From Chitinophaga filiformis (GTDB lineage: Bacteria; Bacteroidota; Bacteroidia; Chitinophagales; Chitinophagaceae), in contig NZ_JAKIRP010000001.1 of the NCBI RefSeq assembly GCF_021646545.1, forward strand, positions 434,001 through 498,000: a DNA stretch of 64,000 nucleotides. Reading direction: 5' to 3'. Of the stretch, positions 53,206-61,906 are shown in pieces. Both the position numbers and the translations under genes were made by a program. Below the pieces are notes generated by a model. It worked only from the letters and a program-made list of their open reading frames with translations. It searched no databases and was not told the DNA's origin. Position 1 is the first letter of the stretch; every line of letters starts with the position of its first letter.

Positions 53206-53574
53206 CGAAAGTGCTGAAATATCGGATTAAAAAAGAAGGATTACATGTTACCATCGCTACAGCTCATAGGTAAGGGCATGATAACATGTAATCCGTTATA
53301 AGATAATCTTGTACTGCAAACAGATAGTTGGTTAAATAGGCAGTTCATCAAAAAGACCAGTTGATGAGAACAAGATTTTGGTTGATAAAGGTTAAGTCCA
53401 AGTTGTGAAATATTTGTTAATTTATCAAATCAAAAAATGCAACTTTGATACAAAGTCGCTCCCTTCACCCGCTCGTGTAACCATCTAACCCATCATATTT
53501 CCGTACATCATCCTACTCCTATAGGCGGTTACATTAGCATATAGTTAGCATTCCTCTTTTTGTAACTTTACGAT
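53206..53574. promoter_or_regulatory. Divergent intergenic region with several inverted repeats
   Basis: No gene is seen in these 369 bases. Besides the 13-base inverted repeat at 53238-53294, smaller ones occur: TCATCAA/TTGATGA (53345-53351 and 53361-53367), TTGATAAA/TTTATCAA (53382-53389 and 53421-53428), and ACTTTG-ATA-CAAAGT (53442-53456). A -7-like TAACTTTA at 53563-53570 ends 4 bases before the AraC ATG, suggesting a leaderless or nearly leaderless transcript. Some of these repeats could be sites of the AraC protein. Confidence 0.45.
53238..53294 (-). repeat. Perfect 13-bp inverted repeat upstream of the glycosyltransferase
   Basis: GGATTACATGTTA (53238-53250) and TAACATGTAATCC (53282-53294) are exact reverse complements with a 31-base loop. 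There is no T-run on the minus side, so it looks like a leader hairpin or a pair of operator half-sites rather than a terminator. Confidence 0.8.
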
Positions 53575-54519
53575 ATGTCCTCCGTAAACAGTAAAAACAA
53601 CAGGGCTGTTCATCGTAAAGAGCTCAGAATCAGCGATGACCTGTCACAGGTAAGTGTTGGGCAGAAAGCCCTGCCGAAGGTGCCCACAAAGAGTGCTTTT
53701 TCCATCTATTCCCGTTCTGCCAATCCCTGCCGCGAGTACATTTCTGCAAGCAGAAGGGATTACTATAAAATCTCCCTTATCACGAAAGGCGGCGGCATAC
53801 TGACACTGGGAGAGCGCTCCTACGTTGTTAAGGCGCCAGCCATGGTGTTTGTCAATCCGCTGGAGCCTAAAACCTGGCAGCCAGAGGGAGAACAGGACGG
53901 CTATTACTGCATGTTTACGGAACATCTCTTCGATACAGAACGCCGCTACCGCGATGAACTGTTGCATCATCCGCTGTTTCAGACCGGCGCTAATGCTGTA
54001 CTCAGTTTGACAGAACAGCAGGGCGAGTATATGCTGCAGCTCTTTGAACGGCTGCGCAAAGAAAATATGGAAGGTGACGCCTACCGCCTGGAAGCGATCA
54101 CTATTTATCTGCAGCTATTGTTGCTGGAGTCTAAAAGAATAGGTGTAAGTGAATTTGTGCCTCAGCGTACGCTCACTACAGCACAGCTATTGGCAGAGCG
54201 CTTCACAGATACGCTGGAAAAGCAGTTCCCTATCACATCAGAACAGGAGCAGGTGCAATTGAAAACGGCCAGCGATTTTGCGTTGACCCTGAATGTACAT
54301 CCTAACCATCTGAATGCAACTGTAAAACGCGTGACAGGCCGCACCACCAGCGAGCATATCCGCCAGCGCATCCTGCTGGAAGCCAGACTACTGCTGCTGC
54401 ATACAGAATGGCCGATCTCTATTATTGCACATTGCCTCGGATTTGAGGAACCGGCCAGTTTTTCTCACTTCTTTAAAAGCCAGACAGGGCACACGCCGCA
54501 TACGTTCAGAACTTTATAG
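53575..54519 (+). CDS. AraC-family transcriptional regulator
   Basis: The 314-residue protein has an N-terminal cupin-like sensing part (about 45-150; YYKISLITKGGGILTLGERS, then FVNPLEPKTWQPEG) and a C-terminal AraC double helix-turn-helix (about 215-312; LNVHPNHLNATVKRVTGRTT, and HCLGFEEPASFSHFFKSQTG). The N terminus of about 40 residues is basic and not conserved. AraC proteins usually activate nearby genes in response to a small molecule; the likely target is not evident, although the divergent glycosyltransferase is a candidate. Confidence 0.93.
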   Translation: MSSVNSKNNRAVHRKELRISDDLSQVSVGQKALPKVPTKSAFSIYSRSANPCREYISASRRDYYKISLITKGGGILTLGERSYVVKAPAMVFVNPLEPKTWQPEGEQDGYYCMFTEHLFDTERRYRDELLHHPLFQTGANAVLSLTEQQGEYMLQLFERLRKENMEGDAYRLEAITIYLQLLLLESKRIGVSEFVPQRTLTTAQLLAERFTDTLEKQFPITSEQEQVQLKTASDFALTLNVHPNHLNATVKRVTGRTTSEHIRQRILLEARLLLLHTEWPISIIAHCLGFEEPASFSHFFKSQTGHTPHTFRTL

Positions 54520-54628
54520 CACCGGATACAATGCCGTTTTTAATGACATCCGATTATACAAAAGAGGAAGTATCAAAAGGGTAGTTCGGGGTTGACTAAA
54601 CGTTGATAAGCTCTCCAGGTATCCGCAT

Positions 54629-54664
54629 AAAAAAAGGCATATCAAGTCTGATACGCCTTCTTCT
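54629..54664. terminator. Bidirectional terminator between AraC and SUI1-like genes
   Basis: Arms AAGGCATATCA (54634-54644) and TGATACGCCTT (54649-54659) with one mismatch and an AGTC loop; A-run to the left and TCTTCT to the right. Confidence 0.8.
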
Positions 54665-54702
54665 AAAATCTAAAACATCTTATCAGGACTCCTGATCCTT
54701 CT

Positions 54703-55035
54703 TTATTTCGCCTTATACCCCCAATCCTGCAGCCATTTCACCACTTTCTCCTTGTAGTCGCCCTGTATCAGGATCTGACCATCTTTTGCACTACCGCCCG
54801 TGCCACACTTGGTTTTTAACTCTTTGCCCAGTTTCTCCAGGTCTTCCGTCTTACCAATAAAACCATCTACCAGTGTTACTACCTTACCCGCGCGTTGTTT
54901 GGTATCCAGTTTCACACGCAGCTGTTGTTGGGCAGGAGGCAGGGTATCCGTTTCTTCCGGTTCATTGCTTTCCGGTTTGAAACCAGGATCAGTGGAGTAG
55001 ACGATACCGCCAGTGTTCGTTTTCTTCTTTGACAT
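54703..55035 (-). CDS. SUI1/eIF1-like translation factor (YciH family)
   Basis: The 110-residue protein has a variable, acidic N terminus (about 1-38) and a SUI1 domain (about 39-110): RAGKVVTLVDGFIGKTEDLE, TKCGTGGSAKDGQILIQGD and VVKWLQDWGYKAK. YciH proteins resemble eukaryotic eIF1 and can affect start-site fidelity on the 30S subunit. It is followed on the minus strand by no other gene before the terminator, and the lipid kinase gene is 10 bases upstream, so the two are likely cotranscribed. Confidence 0.9.
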   Translation of the reverse strand: MSKKKTNTGGIVYSTDPGFKPESNEPEETDTLPPAQQQLRVKLDTKQRAGKVVTLVDGFIGKTEDLEKLGKELKTKCGTGGSAKDGQILIQGDYKEKVVKWLQDWGYKAK

Positions 55036-55045
55036 AACAGTAATT

Positions 55046-55930
55046 TTAGGTTCGGTTAACGATTACCTGCAAAGCGCCAGGATGGATCCGGAAAGCGACT
55101 TTGCCATCTTCCCTGAGAGGCACCGCATCTCCGTCTACCTGCAGATGCTGCAGTTCTTTGCTTTTCACAACGATTGTTTCCCCTGTATAATGTTGCATAT
55201 AACGGGTCTTATCAATATTGCCCAGCAATGAATATAGTCCGATGGGGATTAGTCCGAGGAATTTGATTGGCGGAACTACACAAAGGTCCAGTTTACCGTC
55301 AAATACGTTTGCCGTAGGAGCCAGCTTAAATTCGTAGCCAAACTGGTTCCCATTGGCCACTGTCAACAGAAAAGCCCTTTCCTGCAGACTTTTACCGTCA
55401 ACATTTATTTCGTAGGAAGGCCCTTTATAACTATTGAAACTCTTAATAACCAGCTTTGCATACCCCCACAGTCCCCGTTTGGTCTTGTGGCGGAACTGAT
55501 CAGCTACCAATGCGTCAAAGCCCACGCCTGCATTACTCAGGAACAGGTGTTCGTTGGCATACCCCACGTCTATAGCCTGTCGCCTGCCATCGGCAATCAC
55601 TTCCAGCGCACGCGATACCTTCAGGGGTATCTTCAGCGCTCTTGCGAGACCATTACCACTTCCCAGCGGAATAATGGCCAGGGCAGTAGTGCTACCTACC
55701 AGCCCCTGGGCAATTTCGTTAATAGAGCCATCGCCGCCTACAGCCACTACGGTGTCTGTACCGTTTGCCACTGCGGCTTTTGCCAGATCTGTGCCATGTC
55801 CCAGGTATTCCAGGTGTGTTATTTCAACAGAAAAAGCTTTCGGAGTTAAATACCTCCTGATAATACCCTCCAGGCGTTTCTCTCTATCTGTACCTGCCTT
55901 CCGGTTTATGATGAATAGAATCTTTCTCAA
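55046..55930 (-). CDS. Diacylglycerol kinase-like lipid kinase (YegS/DgkB type)
   Basis: The 294-residue protein has the diacylglycerol kinase catalytic fold: FIINRKAG at the N terminus, VVAVGGDGSINEIAQGL (62-78, with GGDGS at 65-69), and IPLGSGNGLARAL. Such enzymes phosphorylate diacylglycerol, sphingosine-type or related lipids. Bacteroidota make sphingolipids, so a sphingolipid-type substrate is possible but not shown. The start is TTG at 55930, with an in-frame TAA upstream and no ATG between. nadC lies 18 bases upstream on the same strand. Confidence 0.9.
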   Translation of the reverse strand: MRKILFIINRKAGTDREKRLEGIIRRYLTPKAFSVEITHLEYLGHGTDLAKAAVANGTDTVVAVGGDGSINEIAQGLVGSTTALAIIPLGSGNGLARALKIPLKVSRALEVIADGRRQAIDVGYANEHLFLSNAGVGFDALVADQFRHKTKRGLWGYAKLVIKSFNSYKGPSYEINVDGKSLQERAFLLTVANGNQFGYEFKLAPTANVFDGKLDLCVVPPIKFLGLIPIGLYSLLGNIDKTRYMQHYTGETIVVKSKELQHLQVDGDAVPLREDGKVAFRIHPGALQVIVNRT

Positions 55931-55948
55931 CGTTAGGGATATTTGATA

Positions 55949-56794
55949 TTAGATTGCTTTTAAACTTAGATCAAGACTTACTGCATGATGTATCACCGCT
56001 CCGACAGAGACATAGTCAACTCCGGTTCTGGCATAGTCCTCCAGTGTGCTCAGATTGATCCCACCGGACGCTTCCGTTTCATACCGGCCATCGATCAGTG
56101 CCAATGCCTCGCTGATCTGTGCCGGAGAAAAATTATCCAGCATGATCCGATGTACCTGTCCAACAGCCAGCACTTCTTTCACATCTTCCAGGTTACGGGT
56201 TTCAACTTCTATCTGTAAAGGCAATTGTTTGCGATGCAGATACGCGACTGTTTTGGTGACAGCTTCGGTAATGCCTCCTGCAAAATCAATATGATTGTCT
56301 TTCAGCATTACCATATCATAGAGTCCCATGCGGTGATTCACACCTCCCCCGATCCGTACCGCTTCTTTTTCCAGCAACCGGAAGTTCGGCGTGGTTTTGC
56401 GGGTATCGAGCAGGCGGGTATGATATCCTTGCAATATATTCACGTACTGACGTGTCAGCGTAGCGATGCCGCTCATTCTCTGCATACAGTTCAGCACAAG
56501 GCGTTCTCCCATCAGCAGGGTATGTATGGAGGCTTCTACTTCAAATGCCACTTCTCCCGCCTTCATACTATCACCATCTTTTTTGAACGGCTTAAAAACG
56601 GACGATGCGTCCAGCCGGTGGAAAATAGCTTCCGCTACTTCCATTCCCGCCAGTATTCCGTCCTCTTTGATCTTCAGTCTGGCGCCGCCTCTTGCATCTG
56701 CGGGAATGCATGCTAAAGTGGAATGATCGCCATTTCCTATGTCTTCGGCCAATGCGCTGCGAATAAGATCTGTAAATGCTGGTTCCTGTAACAT
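55949..56794 (-). CDS. nadC: Quinolinate phosphoribosyltransferase
   Basis: NadC makes nicotinate mononucleotide from quinolinate in NAD synthesis. The 281-residue protein has the typical EDIGNGDHSTLACIP start, LNCMQRMSGIATLTRQYV, DTRKTTPNFRLLEKEAVRIG and the C-terminal EASGGINLSTLEDYARTGVD region that binds phosphoribosyl pyrophosphate. Its length is standard. nadA and nadB are not in the window. It heads the run nadC, lipid kinase, SUI1-like. Confidence 0.97.
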   Translation of the reverse strand: MLQEPAFTDLIRSALAEDIGNGDHSTLACIPADARGGARLKIKEDGILAGMEVAEAIFHRLDASSVFKPFKKDGDSMKAGEVAFEVEASIHTLLMGERLVLNCMQRMSGIATLTRQYVNILQGYHTRLLDTRKTTPNFRLLEKEAVRIGGGVNHRMGLYDMVMLKDNHIDFAGGITEAVTKTVAYLHRKQLPLQIEVETRNLEDVKEVLAVGQVHRIMLDNFSPAQISEALALIDGRYETEASGGINLSTLEDYARTGVDYVSVGAVIHHAVSLDLSLKAI

Positions 56795-56861
56795 ACTATC
56801 GGTTTGAAAGAACGAAAGTAAGTGAATTTCAGAAAGGACGCCGGAACAGACTTTCTGTAAT

Positions 56862-56892
56862 ATAAAAAAGTCCGGGCCAGGCCGGACTTTCG
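56862..56892 (-). terminator. Terminator of the DUF4783 gene
   Basis: Arms AAAGTCCGG (56867-56875) and CCGGACTTT (56882-56890) with a 6-base loop; six A at the left give a T-run on the minus strand, 28 bases after the stop codon. Confidence 0.88.
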
Positions 56893-56917
56893 CTTATTAA
56901 TCTTAACAATACTTTAT

Positions 56918-57337
56918 TTATTTGTTCTCGAAGCGTAATTCATTCAGCACCATCGAGCCCCCCTTCTTCTGCAGGAAGAAAGACGTACGGTAAGCACCTC
57001 CGGTGGTGCCCACATTCGCGATCCCCACTCTTGAACCACCTGCGCTTTCAACCTGGTGGATCAATTCAAATGATTTCACCTGATTTTTTGAAAAGAAATC
57101 TTTCAGGATAATTTCTGCCTGGGCTTTGCTGTAAGAATTGGATTTACCTGCCATGCTGATTTCTACAGTGTTATCAAGGTAACGGGATAGTGCGCTCGCA
57201 TCGCCTTGTTTAATAGCACTCACTACATCTTCGAAAGGGCCTGCTGCAGTAGGTTTTAAGGTAGCGGCTGACAGTGTAAGTGCAGTGATAATGACGCCAA
57301 ACAACACAACTCCAAGCACATACATTAACTTTTTCAT
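56918..57337 (-). CDS. DUF4783 domain exported protein
   Basis: The 139-residue protein has a hydrophobic N-terminal segment (about 3-24) and a NTF2-like DUF4783 domain (about 32-138; FEDVVSAIKQGDASALSRYL, and AYRTSFFLQKKGGSMVLNEL). It is probably exported or anchored. No enzymatic residues are known for this family. The ATG at 57337 gives a standard signal; in-frame ATGs at 57370 and 57373 would put charged residues before it. It lies upstream of nadC on the same strand, a neighbourhood I recall in Bacteroidota, though a terminator separates them. Confidence 0.8.
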   Translation of the reverse strand: MKKLMYVLGVVLFGVIITALTLSAATLKPTAAGPFEDVVSAIKQGDASALSRYLDNTVEISMAGKSNSYSKAQAEIILKDFFSKNQVKSFELIHQVESAGGSRVGIANVGTTGGAYRTSFFLQKKGGSMVLNELRFENK

Positions 57338-57549
57338 CGTCAGTATTTTATTAAGTAGTAAAGTTTTCATCATTGTAGTGAAATGGGCTAAAACTATGCC
57401 AATTTGCAGGAGAGCTTTTAAAATACAATTATCGTTGTATTGTACAGTGACTAATTAATGCGAAGATATTAATATATATTTTTAGAATAAAACCTAACTG
57501 TAATAAAGTTCTTTCACTGCTGTATGATTTTTGGCGTCATTTCAATAAG

Positions 57550-57584
57550 TTTGATGCCGTATTCACGGATGCTTCATAACTTTA
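57550..57584 (+). promoter_or_regulatory. Promoter of gpmI
   Basis: TAACTTTA (57577-57584) resembles the -7 element with its last base changed, and TTTG at 57550-57553 could be the -33 element with a spacer of 23 bases, slightly longer than usual. Expected transcription start is about 34 bases before the gpmI ATG. Confidence 0.4.
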
Positions 57585-57621
57585 GCCTCCTTTACAGAAC
57601 AAGAAAATTACAACCGGAAAT

Positions 57622-59145
57622 ATGGAAAAGAAAAGAGCCATTCTCGTTATCATGGATGGATGGGGGCAAGGACAGGTTCCTGCCGCTGACGCTATAGCGC
57701 ATGCTAAGACTCCTTTTGTAAGCAGTCTGTATTCTAAATACCCTCACAGCACTCTCGTTACCTGTGGCGAAGAGGTAGGTTTGCCGGAAGGCCAGATGGG
57801 CAACTCTGAGGTAGGCCACCTGAATCTTGGCGCAGGACGTATCGTATACCAGGAACTGCAACGTATCAATGTAGCCATCCGCAGTGGCGAACTGGCTGCC
57901 AACAGCGTATTGCAGTCTACTTTCAATTATGCCAAAGAAAATGACAAAGCCCTGCACCTCATGGGACTTGTGAGCGATGGTGGTGTACACTCACACATCA
58001 ATCACCTGAAAGCACTGACTCAGATAGCAAAAGATAAAGGACTGACCAAAGTGTTCATTCACGCCTTCACCGATGGCCGTGATACCGACCCTAAAGGCGG
58101 TCTGGGTTATATGGAGGACCTGGTAGCCCACCTGAAACAAACCACCGGCCAGGTGGCAAGCATCACCGGCCGTTATTATGCAATGGACCGCGACAAACGC
58201 TGGGAGCGCGTAAAACTGGCTTACGATGCACTCGTACACGGCACCGGCACCCCTACGCAGGATGCAGTTACCGCTATCAAAACTTCCTATGCTGAAGGTG
58301 TTACTGATGAATTTATCAAGCCTATCATAGTAACCGACGCACAGCAAAAACCAATCACCACTATCCAGCCGGGTGATGCAGTACTCTGCTTCAACTTCCG
58401 TACTGACCGTTGCCGCGAGATCACCCAGGTGCTCACACAGCAATCTTTCCCGGACTTCGGTATGGAACCGCTCCCGCTGCACTATACTACCATGACCGAA
58501 TATGACAAGACCTACAAAGGTGTTCATGTGATATTCGAAAATGATAACCTGGAGAACACACTCGGCGAAGTGCTGGAAGCAAACGACCGTAGCCAGATCC
58601 GTATCGCAGAAACAGAGAAATATCCGCACGTATCCTTCTTCTTCTCCGGCGGACGTGAAAAAGAATTCAAAGGTGAACGCCGTCTTATCGTAGCTTCTCC
58701 AAAAGTAGCTACCTACGACCTCCAGCCCGAAATGAGCGCTTACGAGGTGACCAGCACCATCGTTCCGGAAATAGAAAGCAAGTCTGCTGACTTTATCTGC
58801 CTCAACTTCGCAAATGCCGATATGGTGGGTCACACCGGTATCTGGGAAGCGGCCATTAAAGCAGTAGAAACAGTAGATGCCTGCGTAAACAAAGTGGTAA
58901 CTGCTGCGCTGGCAAATGACTATACAGTATTCCTTACTGCTGACCACGGTAATGCCGACTTCATGATCAACGGTGACGGTACTCCCAATACCGCGCATAC
59001 CACTAACCTGGTGCCCTACTTTATTATCAGCAATGATTTTAAAGGTGCGGTAAAACCTGGTAAACTGGGAGATGTGGCGCCCACCATCCTTACGCTGATG
59101 GGTCTTCCCATCCCTAAGGAAATGACCGGTACTGTACTGATCTAA
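57622..59145 (+). CDS. gpmI: 2,3-bisphosphoglycerate-independent phosphoglycerate mutase
   Basis: GpmI interconverts 3- and 2-phosphoglycerate in glycolysis with two manganese ions. The 507-residue protein has the active-site serine S62 in QMGNSEVGHLNLG, IMDGWG at the N terminus, HAFTDGRDTDPKGG, CFNFRTDRCREIT and the metal-binding TADHGNADFM near the C terminus. All look complete. It is monocistronic between its promoter and the terminator at 59166. Confidence 0.98.
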   Translation: MEKKRAILVIMDGWGQGQVPAADAIAHAKTPFVSSLYSKYPHSTLVTCGEEVGLPEGQMGNSEVGHLNLGAGRIVYQELQRINVAIRSGELAANSVLQSTFNYAKENDKALHLMGLVSDGGVHSHINHLKALTQIAKDKGLTKVFIHAFTDGRDTDPKGGLGYMEDLVAHLKQTTGQVASITGRYYAMDRDKRWERVKLAYDALVHGTGTPTQDAVTAIKTSYAEGVTDEFIKPIIVTDAQQKPITTIQPGDAVLCFNFRTDRCREITQVLTQQSFPDFGMEPLPLHYTTMTEYDKTYKGVHVIFENDNLENTLGEVLEANDRSQIRIAETEKYPHVSFFFSGGREKEFKGERRLIVASPKVATYDLQPEMSAYEVTSTIVPEIESKSADFICLNFANADMVGHTGIWEAAIKAVETVDACVNKVVTAALANDYTVFLTADHGNADFMINGDGTPNTAHTTNLVPYFIISNDFKGAVKPGKLGDVAPTILTLMGLPIPKEMTGTVLI

Positions 59146-59163
59146 GAATATATATAAGCACTT

Positions 59164-59206
59164 TTGAAAGCTGTCCGCCTGCCGGTGGACAGCTTTCTTA
59201 TTTTAT
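59164..59206 (+). terminator. Terminator of gpmI
   Basis: Perfect arms GAAAGCTGTCC (59166-59176) and GGACAGCTTTC (59187-59197) followed by TTATTTTATATT. Confidence 0.9.
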
Positions 59207-59286
59207 ATTATTTCTATCCTGTAACTATTCCCGGAGATAATACGTTTTACGTTTTTTAGTGCTCTCGACAGATTTGCTCATGCATC

Positions 59287-59320
59287 AGATGCGCCGTTTT
59301 TACGGCGCATTAACTTTTTT
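59287..59320 (+). terminator. Second hairpin terminator upstream of the lipoprotein gene
   Basis: Perfect arms ATGCGCCGT (59289-59297) and ACGGCGCAT (59302-59310) with a TTTT loop, followed by TAACTTTTTT. It lies about 90 bases beyond the gpmI terminator and about 65 bases before the next gene. It is either a back-up terminator or the end of a short untranslated RNA. Confidence 0.7.
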
Positions 59321-59371
59321 ATAGTATTTGCTTTCCAATATCATATACACGCAGCTTTAAACGTTCTTCCC

Positions 59372-59379
59372 TAAATTTG
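59372..59379 (+). promoter_or_regulatory. -7 promoter element of the lipoprotein gene, near-leaderless
   Basis: TAAATTTG is a full match to TAnnTTTG and is followed by C. It ends 4 bases before the ATG at 59384, so transcription would start at or next to the start codon. Confidence 0.5.
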
Positions 59380-59383
59380 CAGG

Positions 59384-59956
59384 ATGGATCATCGTTTTTC
59401 ATGGACATTGGTAGCCCTTGTTGCTTTAACCGTTTCCTGCGGCAGAGGAGACAGGGCCAGCCAGGGTAAAGGGCATACGTACAGGGATCTTAAAGGTTAT
59501 TTTCAGCAGGAACTGAATAATATAAATACGCATAAGCCTGCCTTGCAGAAAACCATCGTTATGAACGGCCAGCGCGACAGCCTGACGATTAACGTTCCTG
59601 ATTCAGCCCAGTTACAACACCTCCTGGCGCCCTTCCTGGAAGTGGACCTGAACAAACCATCCCTGCAGGGCGCTTACGATACCATACTGCTGGCAGATCA
59701 GTTCACCGGTACACATTCCCTCATGTACAAGGCCAGAAATACGGCCACCGTACCCCAGGAAGTGATCATGGATATTGACAACCAGCAACATATTACAAAC
59801 GTGCAGATGAATAAGCACGTCGAGAACCTGGTATACGAATACCAGCAAAACCTGGTGTATCAGCATAACAAACATATCCGTATAGTCACCTGGCAGAAGA
59901 TCGCATTTCTGCCCGCCAGGGAACTGGATGTGAAAGTACTGCTCAGACACCCCTAA
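59384..59956 (+). CDS. Hypothetical lipoprotein, 190 aa
   Basis: The protein has a lipoprotein signal (LTVSC, Cys about 19) and a soluble remainder without a domain I recognise. Stretches such as LKGYFQQELNNINTHKPALQ and KTIVMNGQRDSLTINVPDS suggest a mixed alpha/beta domain; the pattern of a conserved KT and NG near the middle is seen in several Chitinophagaceae lipoproteins, but no function is known to me. It precedes uvrC by 17 bases and is probably cotranscribed. The promoter element directly ahead supports the start. Confidence 0.75.
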   Translation: MDHRFSWTLVALVALTVSCGRGDRASQGKGHTYRDLKGYFQQELNNINTHKPALQKTIVMNGQRDSLTINVPDSAQLQHLLAPFLEVDLNKPSLQGAYDTILLADQFTGTHSLMYKARNTATVPQEVIMDIDNQQHITNVQMNKHVENLVYEYQQNLVYQHNKHIRIVTWQKIAFLPARELDVKVLLRHP

Positions 59957-59973
59957 CAGATCTTCTTTAGCAC

Positions 59974-61815
59974 ATGACAGCAGCGGAGTTTCAACAGATA
60001 TCACATACGATCCCCCTTCAACCTGGTATTTATAAATATTACAGCGAAGCAGGCGAACTGCTCTATGTAGGAAAAGCCAAAAGCCTGCGTAAAAGGGTTA
60101 GCTCATATTTTGTAAAAAATCACGATAACTATAAAACACGCCGGCTGGTTGAAACAATCCATCACATTGAATTTACCATCGTCGGCTCCGAACAGGATGC
60201 CTTCCTGCTGGAAAATTCACTGATCAAACAGTTCCAGCCTAAGTTCAATATTAACCTGAAGGATGACAAAACCTATCCTTACATCGTCATAAAACATGAA
60301 TCATATCCCCGTGTGTTCCTGACCCGTAACATTATCAAAGACGGTTCGGAATACCTTGGCCCATTCACCTCCGTAGGCCGCGTACGCGAACTGCTGGAAG
60401 TGATCCGCTACAATATTCCCCTTCGCACCTGCAACCTGAACCTCTCTCCGCAAAACGTCAAAAAAGGGAAATACAAGGTATGCCTTGAATATCATCTCGG
60501 TAACTGTAAAGGTCCCTGCGAAGGACTACAGACAGAGGACGACTACCGGGAGGGATTGCAGCAGGTAAAGAACATTCTCAAAGGAAATCTCAGCCCTGTT
60601 TTACAGCTGTTCCGTACACAGATGCAGGAACATGCCATGAACATGGAATTTGAGAAAGCTGAGATTGTACGGAAGAAAATAGAAAGTCTGCAGGCATACC
60701 AAGCCAAATCAACCATCGTGAATACCCGCATCGGCAATGTGGACGTGTTCTCCATCATCAGCGAAGGCAACTACGCTTATGTGAATTACCTCCGTGTACT
60801 GAACGGTACCATTGCAGATACAAAAACGGTGACCCTGGAGAAAAAACTGGAAGAGGACGACGCAGAAGTGCTTACCTATGCCGTCAGCTACCTGCGCGAT
60901 GCTTTCCAGAGCCTTAGCCGGGAGATCATTGTGCCTATTGAAATAGAATATCCGGAAGAGCATATCACCGTGTCAGTGCCAAAAGGAGGGGACAAGAAGA
61001 AACTCCTGGAGCTATCTGAAAAGAACGTGAACTATTTCAGGGAAGAACTCTACCGCAAAAAGATCCTGCACCTGGAAGGCAAGAGCGATATGGAAAGAAA
61101 GAAGGTGCTGTACCAGTTACAGGCCGATCTCGAACTACAGGAACTTCCACTGCATATTGAGTGTTTCGATAACTCCAACTTCCAGGGAAGTTACCCGGTA
61201 TCTGCCTGCGTGGTGTTTAAAGACGGTGTGGCCTCTAAAAAAGATTACCGCCATTTCAATATCAAAACAGTACAGGGTATCAACGACTTCGCGTCCATGA
61301 AGGAAGTGGTATACCGCCGTTATAGCCGTTTACTGGCAGAACAGCAGCCATTGCCCCAGCTGGTTATCATAGATGGTGGTAAAGGCCAGCTTGGGTCAGC
61401 CATGGAAAGTATACGGGAGCTGGACCTCATCGGTAGTATGACGGTAGTCGGCCTGGCGAAGAATGAAGAAGAGATCTTTTTTCCCGGCGATAAGGAAAGT
61501 ATCAAACTACCTTATGATAGTGAAAGTCTGAAACTCATTCGCCGGGTGCGTGACGAGGTACACCGTTTTGGTATTACCTTCCACCGCCAGAAGCGCAGTA
61601 AAGGCACTTTTAAGAACGAATTGGAGGGTATTAAAGGCATAGGGGAGAATACAGCCACCCAGCTCCTGAAAACCTTCCGTTCCGTTGCGAAAATAAAGCT
61701 CCTTTCAGAAGAGGACCTGGTAAAAGAAATAGGTACAGCCAAAGCAAGGCTGGTCTATGCACATTTCCATCCGGCTACCGGCGAAACAGATGCTCCGCCG
61801 GCCTCACAACAATAG
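59974..61815 (+). CDS. uvrC: Excinuclease ABC subunit C
   Basis: UvrC makes both incisions in nucleotide excision repair. The 613-residue protein has the GIY-YIG nuclease at the N terminus (PGIYKYYSEAGELLYVGKAK), the Cys cluster region with CLEYHLGNCKGPCEG, a UVR motif (about 205-240), the RNase H-like endonuclease (ECFDNSNFQGSYPVSACVVF, IDGGKGQL), and a C-terminal helix-hairpin-helix (GIKGIGENTATQLLKTF). All look intact. The final residues are proline- and glutamine-rich. Confidence 0.98.
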   Translation: MTAAEFQQISHTIPLQPGIYKYYSEAGELLYVGKAKSLRKRVSSYFVKNHDNYKTRRLVETIHHIEFTIVGSEQDAFLLENSLIKQFQPKFNINLKDDKTYPYIVIKHESYPRVFLTRNIIKDGSEYLGPFTSVGRVRELLEVIRYNIPLRTCNLNLSPQNVKKGKYKVCLEYHLGNCKGPCEGLQTEDDYREGLQQVKNILKGNLSPVLQLFRTQMQEHAMNMEFEKAEIVRKKIESLQAYQAKSTIVNTRIGNVDVFSIISEGNYAYVNYLRVLNGTIADTKTVTLEKKLEEDDAEVLTYAVSYLRDAFQSLSREIIVPIEIEYPEEHITVSVPKGGDKKKLLELSEKNVNYFREELYRKKILHLEGKSDMERKKVLYQLQADLELQELPLHIECFDNSNFQGSYPVSACVVFKDGVASKKDYRHFNIKTVQGINDFASMKEVVYRRYSRLLAEQQPLPQLVIIDGGKGQLGSAMESIRELDLIGSMTVVGLAKNEEEIFFPGDKESIKLPYDSESLKLIRRVRDEVHRFGITFHRQKRSKGTFKNELEGIKGIGENTATQLLKTFRSVAKIKLLSEEDLVKEIGTAKARLVYAHFHPATGETDAPPASQQ

Positions 61816-61906
61816 TAGTTCCCGTCTCTATATCAGTGCTACTCCTGCCAACTATAATACCAGGGGACTTGCTCGTACGGAATCAGCATGCCTGCGCTCA
61901 GAATAG

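Noticed and set aside
57991..58998. Antisense open frame of 335 codons opposite gpmI
   Set aside because: Shadow of gpmI; no domain, unlikely codon use.
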